Assembly (NCBI RefSeq): GCF_004347735.1
Contig: NZ_SLTI01000007.1
Span: 1-64,000 of the forward strand
Source of the DNA: Sulfuricurvum sp. IAE1
GTDB lineage: Bacteria > Campylobacterota > Campylobacteria > Campylobacterales > Sulfurimonadaceae
Direction of reading: 5' to 3'
DNA length: 64,000 nt
Shown here one piece after another: positions 59,594 through 64,000 of this stretch. Below the pieces are notes generated by a model, which was given only the letters and a program-made list of their open reading frames with translations, searched no databases and had not been told where the DNA came from. A program made the translations under genes and the position numbers. Numbering within the stretch: the first letter of the stretch is position 1; every line of letters starts with the position of its first letter.

Positions 59594-60812
59594 CGTGCAC
59601 CTCGTAATGTTCTAACGTGATCCAGTCGCCGGAAATGTCTTCGGCCGATTCGATCACCGTTTTGTTGAAATACTGGTCATACCCGCTGTAGATGCCGTTC
59701 TCGCCGCTCTCGACCAGCACTTCGAGCGGGGTCGTCACCCGTTCACGAAACGCGCGGTTGTTTTGGGCGACCAAGGCGTTCAATTCGGCCATCCGCGCGG
59801 CGGCTATGGCTCCGTTTACTTCGGGCTTCATCGACGCGCTGGGGGTGCCGTCGCGCTTGGAATAGGTAAAAGGGTGGATGTGGGTGAGCCCGAGTAACCG
59901 CAGGTTCCCCATCGCCTCCTCCCAAAGCGCGTCACTTTCCCCCGGATGCCCGACGATAAAATCGGTCCCCAGGGCGAATCCTTTTTCGCGCAGCATCGCA
60001 AAGAGCTCGATGTCACTGCGGGTGCGGTTGCGACGGTTCATGAGACGAAGCATCTCATCCGACGCATGCTGAATCGCGATGTGCAGATGACGCTCGAGCC
60101 ACGGTTCGTCCAGGATCTCGCGAAACGATTCGTTGATCTGGATCGGTTCGAGCGATCCCACGCGGATGCGGCGAACGCCGCGGATCAACGCCATCTTTTT
60201 CATCAGTTCGGCGATGTTGCGCCCTTCCCCCTGCCCGTAGCTGCCGACGTTGGTCCCGGTGAGAATAAACTCCCCGAAACCGTTAGCCGCCAGACGCGAA
60301 ACCTGCTCGAGGATTTTCGCTTCGTCCAGACTGCGCGCATCACCGCGTACGTAGGGGATGATACAGTAGCTGCAGCGGAAATTGCACCCTTCCTGGATTT
60401 TGATGAATGCCCGCGATTTACCGACGAACTCTTCGACGATCGCATCGTCGACGTAGTTGAGATCGCCGATTTGATAAAAACGGCTTTCGCTGGACAAAAG
60501 GGTATTGATCCTGGTCTTCTCCGACTGTCCGAATACCCCCTGGACTTTTCCCGCGTTAAAAAGGCTCTCCCCTTTGGTATGGGCGCCGCATCCGGTCAGA
60601 AAAAGCTTTTTCCCCTGTTTGTCCATCTGGTTGATGTAGCCGCGCACACTGACATCCGCACCGTTGGTCACGGTGCAGGAGTTGACGATGACGATGTCGG
60701 CTTCGGCTTCGTTTTCGGTGATGTCGTAGTCGCGGAGGGCACCCATCATTACCTGCGAATCAAACAGGTTGGTACGGCACCCGAAGGTTTTGAAAAAGAC
60801 TTTCGGCTTCAC
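59568..60812 (-). CDS. mtaB: tRNA t6A37 methylthiotransferase MtaB
   Basis: MtaB is a radical-SAM enzyme that adds a methylthio group to t6A37 in tRNAs. The 414-residue protein has the N-terminal UPF0004 domain (KTFGCRTNLFDSQ and VNSCTVT), the radical-SAM cysteines in GCNFRCSYCIIP and a C-terminal TRAM-like part. It overlaps the mscS gene by four bases and the FtsH-like gene by 26. Confidence 0.94.
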   Translation of the reverse strand: MKPKVFFKTFGCRTNLFDSQVMMGALRDYDITENEAEADIVIVNSCTVTNGADVSVRGYINQMDKQGKKLFLTGCGAHTKGESLFNAGKVQGVFGQSEKTRINTLLSSESRFYQIGDLNYVDDAIVEEFVGKSRAFIKIQEGCNFRCSYCIIPYVRGDARSLDEAKILEQVSRLAANGFGEFILTGTNVGSYGQGEGRNIAELMKKMALIRGVRRIRVGSLEPIQINESFREILDEPWLERHLHIAIQHASDEMLRLMNRRNRTRSDIELFAMLREKGFALGTDFIVGHPGESDALWEEAMGNLRLLGLTHIHPFTYSKRDGTPSASMKPEVNGAIAAARMAELNALVAQNNRAFRERVTTPLEVLVESGENGIYSGYDQYFNKTVIESAEDISGDWITLEHYEVHDEHNLARV

Positions 60813-62422
60813 GCCCCGTTCTCCGGCATGGGGGCTTTGGGAGGGATCGGCCCGGTGTAGAACGTCTGGGTCGGATAAGCGATCGTGATGTCGGGCTCGG
60901 CGTTGAACGCGTCGATCACATCGGCCGTAATCGTCGAACGCAGCGTCAGTGTCGCGTAGGCGTTGGTGAGATACCAGCCGCTGATACGGATTCCGTAAGG
61001 GGCAGTCAGGGTAAAGATACGGGGCTCGACGTTGCTGTTTTTGAGGCTGTAACGGTCGCGCAGCTTGTTGATCTGCTTACGGGTGATGTCGGTGTAGCCT
61101 TTCGAATACTTGCGGGTGATCTCTTTGACGATGTGGGCCGCTTTTTTGTGGTTCGAGTCGAACGTGATGACGATATCGATCCCGTCCCAGACCGTTTTGA
61201 GCGATCCGTGCGAATAGTTCGAAATCAGCGTCGTGAAAATGTAGTTGTTCGGGATAAAAACGATACGGCCCGCCCGCCGGTTGACCTCTACGGTAGTGAG
61301 GGTGACGTCCTCCATGATCGTGATCCGCTGCAGCGATACATCCAAAACGTCCCCGACGTACTCGACCCCGTCTTTGACCACACGGATGCGGTCGCCGACG
61401 TGGATCGCCCCGCCGACGACGATCACCAGCCATCCCAGCAGGCTCATAAACCAGTCGCGCATGGCGATCGCAAGACCCGCAGAGGCGAACCCGAGCACCG
61501 TCGCCAGGTAGCCGACGTTGTCGATATAGCTGAACATCAGGATCAAGACAACGAGGGTGACGTTGACGAAGGTGAGGATTTTGTTTGCCATGTAAAGGCG
61601 CTCGTTGTCGACAATGTAACGTTTGAGGATCCGTTTGACCAGAAACGACACGAGGAACAAAACAACGACGATCATGACGATGTTAAGCAGTTTGCTGATC
61701 TGTTCTTTGATCTCTTCGTTGATCTTGGCTTCGGTCGATTCGATCCGCTTTTCGTATACCTCGGCGGTAGAGACAAGCGTTTCGAGGGCAAGTTTGAATT
61801 TCTCGACCTGAAGCATCGTCGCTTCGAGTTCCACCTCGTAGTCCCCTTTGGGATCGAGACGCATAAGGTCTTTGTAAAGTCCCACCTGCCGTTCGAGCAG
61901 CGCGATCAGCTCCTGAAGCTCCTCTTCACGCAGGAGGTAGTCTTTGTACTGGCTGTTGAGGCGCTTGATGTAGGAGAGGCCCGTCACAATCTCGAACGGG
62001 TTGGTGATGGTGGGCTGTTCCCCCGCTTCGTCGGGTTTGAGGAGCGACACGAACGGACTGGTCCCCTGTGCCTTGAGAAGTTCGACCTGATCGGTGAGAA
62101 TTTTCTCTTTGGCCTGCAACGCTTCGATCTCGAGTTTACGTTCGACCGTCTGGCGGCGATTCTGAAGCTCTTCGATCCGCCATTTGATTTGGCGAAGGTT
62201 TTTGCGCGCCTCCTGGTAGGCCATGTAGGAGTTGTAGCTTTTGATCCACACGCTGCTCGCCTTTGAGAGCTCTTTTTGGATCTTTGCCACTTCGTCGCGG
62301 GCCTGCTGCACCTGTACGTCTTTCGAGATTTCCACAGGCGGAGTATCGTTCTTATCCGAAGCGGCAAAAGCCCATGTACTGGCGATCACGGCCGCAAGGG
62401 CCAAACGGACGATACGTTTCAC
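60809..62422 (-). CDS. MscS-family mechanosensitive channel with N-terminal coiled-coil domain
   Basis: The 537-residue protein has a signal peptide (about 1-20), a long periplasmic coiled-coil domain (about 30-240), and three or four membrane helices (about 245-345). The MscS core follows (pore helix region FASAGLAIAMRDWFMSLLGW, beta domain with VGDRIRVVKDGVEYVGDV). It opens under membrane tension to protect against osmotic downshock. It is coupled to aroB (ATGA overlap) and to mtaB. Confidence 0.92.
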   Translation of the reverse strand: MKRIVRLALAAVIASTWAFAASDKNDTPPVEISKDVQVQQARDEVAKIQKELSKASSVWIKSYNSYMAYQEARKNLRQIKWRIEELQNRRQTVERKLEIEALQAKEKILTDQVELLKAQGTSPFVSLLKPDEAGEQPTITNPFEIVTGLSYIKRLNSQYKDYLLREEELQELIALLERQVGLYKDLMRLDPKGDYEVELEATMLQVEKFKLALETLVSTAEVYEKRIESTEAKINEEIKEQISKLLNIVMIVVVLFLVSFLVKRILKRYIVDNERLYMANKILTFVNVTLVVLILMFSYIDNVGYLATVLGFASAGLAIAMRDWFMSLLGWLVIVVGGAIHVGDRIRVVKDGVEYVGDVLDVSLQRITIMEDVTLTTVEVNRRAGRIVFIPNNYIFTTLISNYSHGSLKTVWDGIDIVITFDSNHKKAAHIVKEITRKYSKGYTDITRKQINKLRDRYSLKNSNVEPRIFTLTAPYGIRISGWYLTNAYATLTLRSTITADVIDAFNAEPDITIAYPTQTFYTGPIPPKAPMPENGA

Positions 62423-63474
62423 GACGCGTCTCCCGCGAATCGGGCGAGGATTTTCTTGACGGTCCGTGCATCGACCTTATCGGTGATTTCCACCCCTCCG
62501 ATCCCTTTTGGGAGGATAAAGGTGATCGCGCTGTCGGCACTTTTTTTATCGAGGAAAAATGCCGCGTAAAACTTTTCGATGTCGGCGATCGGATACGACA
62601 GCGGAAGGCCGTAGCGTTCCAGCACCGCTTTCACGCGCGCCGCTTCGGCGGGCTGCATCAATCCGACCTCGCACGCGAGGTCGTTGGCCATCACCATCCC
62701 GATCGCTACCGTTTCGCCGTGCAGATAGGTTTCGTATTTCGTCTCGTTTTCGATAACGTGCCCGAACGTGTGACCGTAGTTGAGCGCGGCGCGCAGCCCC
62801 TGCTCTTTTTCATCCTCTTCGACGACGCCCGCTTTCGTTTCGACCGCTTTTTGCAGTGCGTAGACGAGGTTGTCCCCTTCTCTGAGATCGTTACGCTCCA
62901 GCCATTCAAAAAACGGTGCATTGAAGGTGACCGCCATTTTCACGATCTCGGCGACACCCGCGCCGAACTCGCGTGCGGGAAGGGTCGAGAGGAAAGAGGG
63001 ATCGATGTAAACCGCTTTGGGCTGATGGAATGCACCGATGAGATTTTTACCGAAACGGTTGTTGACTCCCGTTTTGCCTCCCACGCTCGCATCCACCTGG
63101 CTGAGCAGCGTGGTGGGAACCTGGACGAAATCGATACCCCGGTTGTACAGGCTCGCCGCGAATCCGCCCATATCGCCGATAACCCCTCCGCCGAACGCTA
63201 CGAGAAGCGATTTGCGGTTGAGGCGGTGGTCGAACATACGGTCCAGAATCGACTCGACCGTCTGAAGAGTTTTGTAATGCTCGCCGTCGGGAATTGTTAT
63301 GACGTAGACCTCTTTGGCTTTGAGACAAGAAAGGAGACGCTGTAGATGCAGCCCCGCCACTTTCGGATTCGTGAGGACTGCGACTTTTCCGTCGTATACG
63401 ATCTGGGGCAATTCCCCGATATGGATGGGATACGAGTCGTCGACAACGCGTTTAAGGTTGATATTGATCGTCAT
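62419..63474 (-). CDS. aroB: 3-dehydroquinate synthase
   Basis: AroB makes 3-dehydroquinate from DAHP, the second step of the shikimate pathway. The 351-residue protein has FGGGVIGDMGGFAAS, the zinc and NAD motifs in VPTTLLSQVDASVGGKTGVN, and NYGHTFGHVIE. Typical length. First gene of a seven-gene run with overlaps (aroB-mscS-mtaB-ftsH-like-bioV-mogA-traB). An AGG-type site precedes the ATG. Confidence 0.95.
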   Translation of the reverse strand: MTININLKRVVDDSYPIHIGELPQIVYDGKVAVLTNPKVAGLHLQRLLSCLKAKEVYVITIPDGEHYKTLQTVESILDRMFDHRLNRKSLLVAFGGGVIGDMGGFAASLYNRGIDFVQVPTTLLSQVDASVGGKTGVNNRFGKNLIGAFHQPKAVYIDPSFLSTLPAREFGAGVAEIVKMAVTFNAPFFEWLERNDLREGDNLVYALQKAVETKAGVVEEDEKEQGLRAALNYGHTFGHVIENETKYETYLHGETVAIGMVMANDLACEVGLMQPAEAARVKAVLERYGLPLSYPIADIEKFYAAFFLDKKSADSAITFILPKGIGGVEITDKVDARTVKKILARFAGDAS

Positions 63475-63548
63475 GCACTGGCCTGTCACAAAAATAGGGG
63501 TAAATAACCTCTAGTTTACTCGAAACAGCCTTAAAAACGGGTGAGTTT

Positions 63549-64000
63549 CTAGATCTGCGTCGGGATAAAGAGCTGGTGATAACGTCCCAGTTTGCGGTAC
63601 AGAACCTCGGGATCGGTTGAAAAACAGGCGCGCAGGGGATTGATGAACATTTTCTCGGTGAAGGGGAGAATGTGAAGGAAATTCTCCCTCTCGCGCAGCG
63701 TCTGGATCGGGTTTTCTTCCTGCGAAACGACCTGAATCGATTTGGAAAAAATGGCCGATAGGTTGTTGAAATGTTCGATCACTTCCCCTTTACGTCCCTC
63801 TTCTTCATGGGTGTAATCCATCAGTTCGAGATTGAATCCGAACTGCGACGAAACGTCGAAAATCGTCGTCGAAATGTTCTCGATATATCCTTCCTCGCTG
63901 AGGACGACGACGCTTTCGCGCACCGACGAAAACGACCGTTCGGCCAGTTTGAGTACCGGAACATTCCCCGCGTAAAGCTTTTTACGCATCGATTTGCGTT
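63549..64000 (-). CDS. C-terminal part of a protein cut by the window edge, possibly COG3400/TrkA-C-like
   Basis: The frame is open from the right edge to a TAG at 63549. An in-window ATG lies at 63989, but without a ribosome-binding site, so the gene probably starts outside. The visible 146 residues include SFSSVRESVVVLSEEGYIENISTTIFD, a possible RCK/TrkA-C-like strand-helix unit, and a helical end. The impression that it belongs to the COG3400 nucleotide-binding group seen in Campylobacterota is from memory and weak. It ends 75 bases from aroB. Confidence 0.55.
   Translation of the reverse strand, partial: RKSMRKKLYAGNVPVLKLAERSFSSVRESVVVLSEEGYIENISTTIFDVSSQFGFNLELMDYTHEEEGRKGEVIEHFNNLSAIFSKSIQVVSQEENPIQTLRERENFLHILPFTEKMFINPLRACFSTDPEVLYRKLGRYHQLFIPTQI

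Noticed and set aside
61133..62266. A plus-strand gene of 377 codons opposite the mscS gene
   Set aside because: It mirrors the coiled-coil and membrane domain of the channel and has no ribosome-binding site or family motif.

Overview
This window comes from a free-living, diazotrophic member of the Campylobacterota (former Epsilonproteobacteria), most like the Sulfurimonas/Sulfuricurvum group. The evidence is the Campylobacter-type housekeeping order (apt-dedA-pepA-ychF; aroB-mscS-mtaB-ftsH-like-bioV), a type-E succinate dehydrogenase/fumarate reductase (sdhABE), BioV, NikR, a PAS plus chemoreceptor energy-taxis pair, and a Mo-nitrogenase gene cluster. GC content looks above 50 percent by eye, which is high for this phylum. 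The species is not determined. I saw no rRNA, tRNA or CRISPR array, and no intergenic gap exceeds about 260 bases.

Region 1 (1-13.2 kb) is the main nif region. Leftward run nifB, nifV, a GNAT gene, a CCE_0567-type small protein, a Cys-rich small protein, a second GNAT gene, nifH, an unknown 119-residue protein, nifD and nifK (nifE/N are not in the window). Rightward from the nifB promoter region runs a five-gene set: a Cys-rich NifX-like cofactor-binding protein, a thiol-peroxidase-like protein without its catalytic cysteine, a SIR2-like protein, and a ClpP-ClpX pair. This set reads as a nitrogenase cofactor and protein quality-control module. Region 2 (13.2-18.5 kb) holds a GlnRS-YqeY fusion, an AT-rich insert with a MntA-HepT toxin-antitoxin pair and a DUF4145 protein, then nifS with a small Cys-cluster protein.

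Region 3 (18.6-30 kb) holds a SCO-like copper protein, a hybrid histidine kinase with an HD-GYP response regulator, a Cdd1-like protein, a nitroreductase, a SulP-STAS-CNBD transporter, an EamA transporter, and a TonB-dependent receptor divergent from nikR. Region 4 (30.5-35.8 kb) is a second nif island. Leftward are a Sel1-NFU fusion, a di-TOBE molbindin, a ferredoxin, NifX and a second ferredoxin. Rightward are another cofactor-binding protein and two unknown small proteins, followed by two tandem TonB-like genes. NikR, the receptor and the TonB genes suggest nickel uptake tied to hydrogen recycling, but that is inference.

Region 5 (35.8-64 kb) is mainly housekeeping: a citrate-lyase-like protein, a cytochrome c, folD, lepB, an M50 protease, rpiB, apt, trpB, dedA, pepA, ychF, a PAS/chemoreceptor pair, psd, truD, thiL, a degenerate GGDEF protein, sdhABE, a TraB/GumN protein, mogA-like, bioV, a protease-dead FtsH homologue, mtaB, an MscS channel and aroB.

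Three layers of regulation tie the nif regions together. A motif of the form GAAC-N5-TTGCA (variant sigma-54 -24/-12) lies upstream of six nif transcription units. TGTCG repeats exactly 20 bp apart lie upstream of nifH and nifB, in the same helical phase relative to the promoter. A leader hairpin repeat occurs in three nif-region gaps, always in the same orientation relative to transcription.
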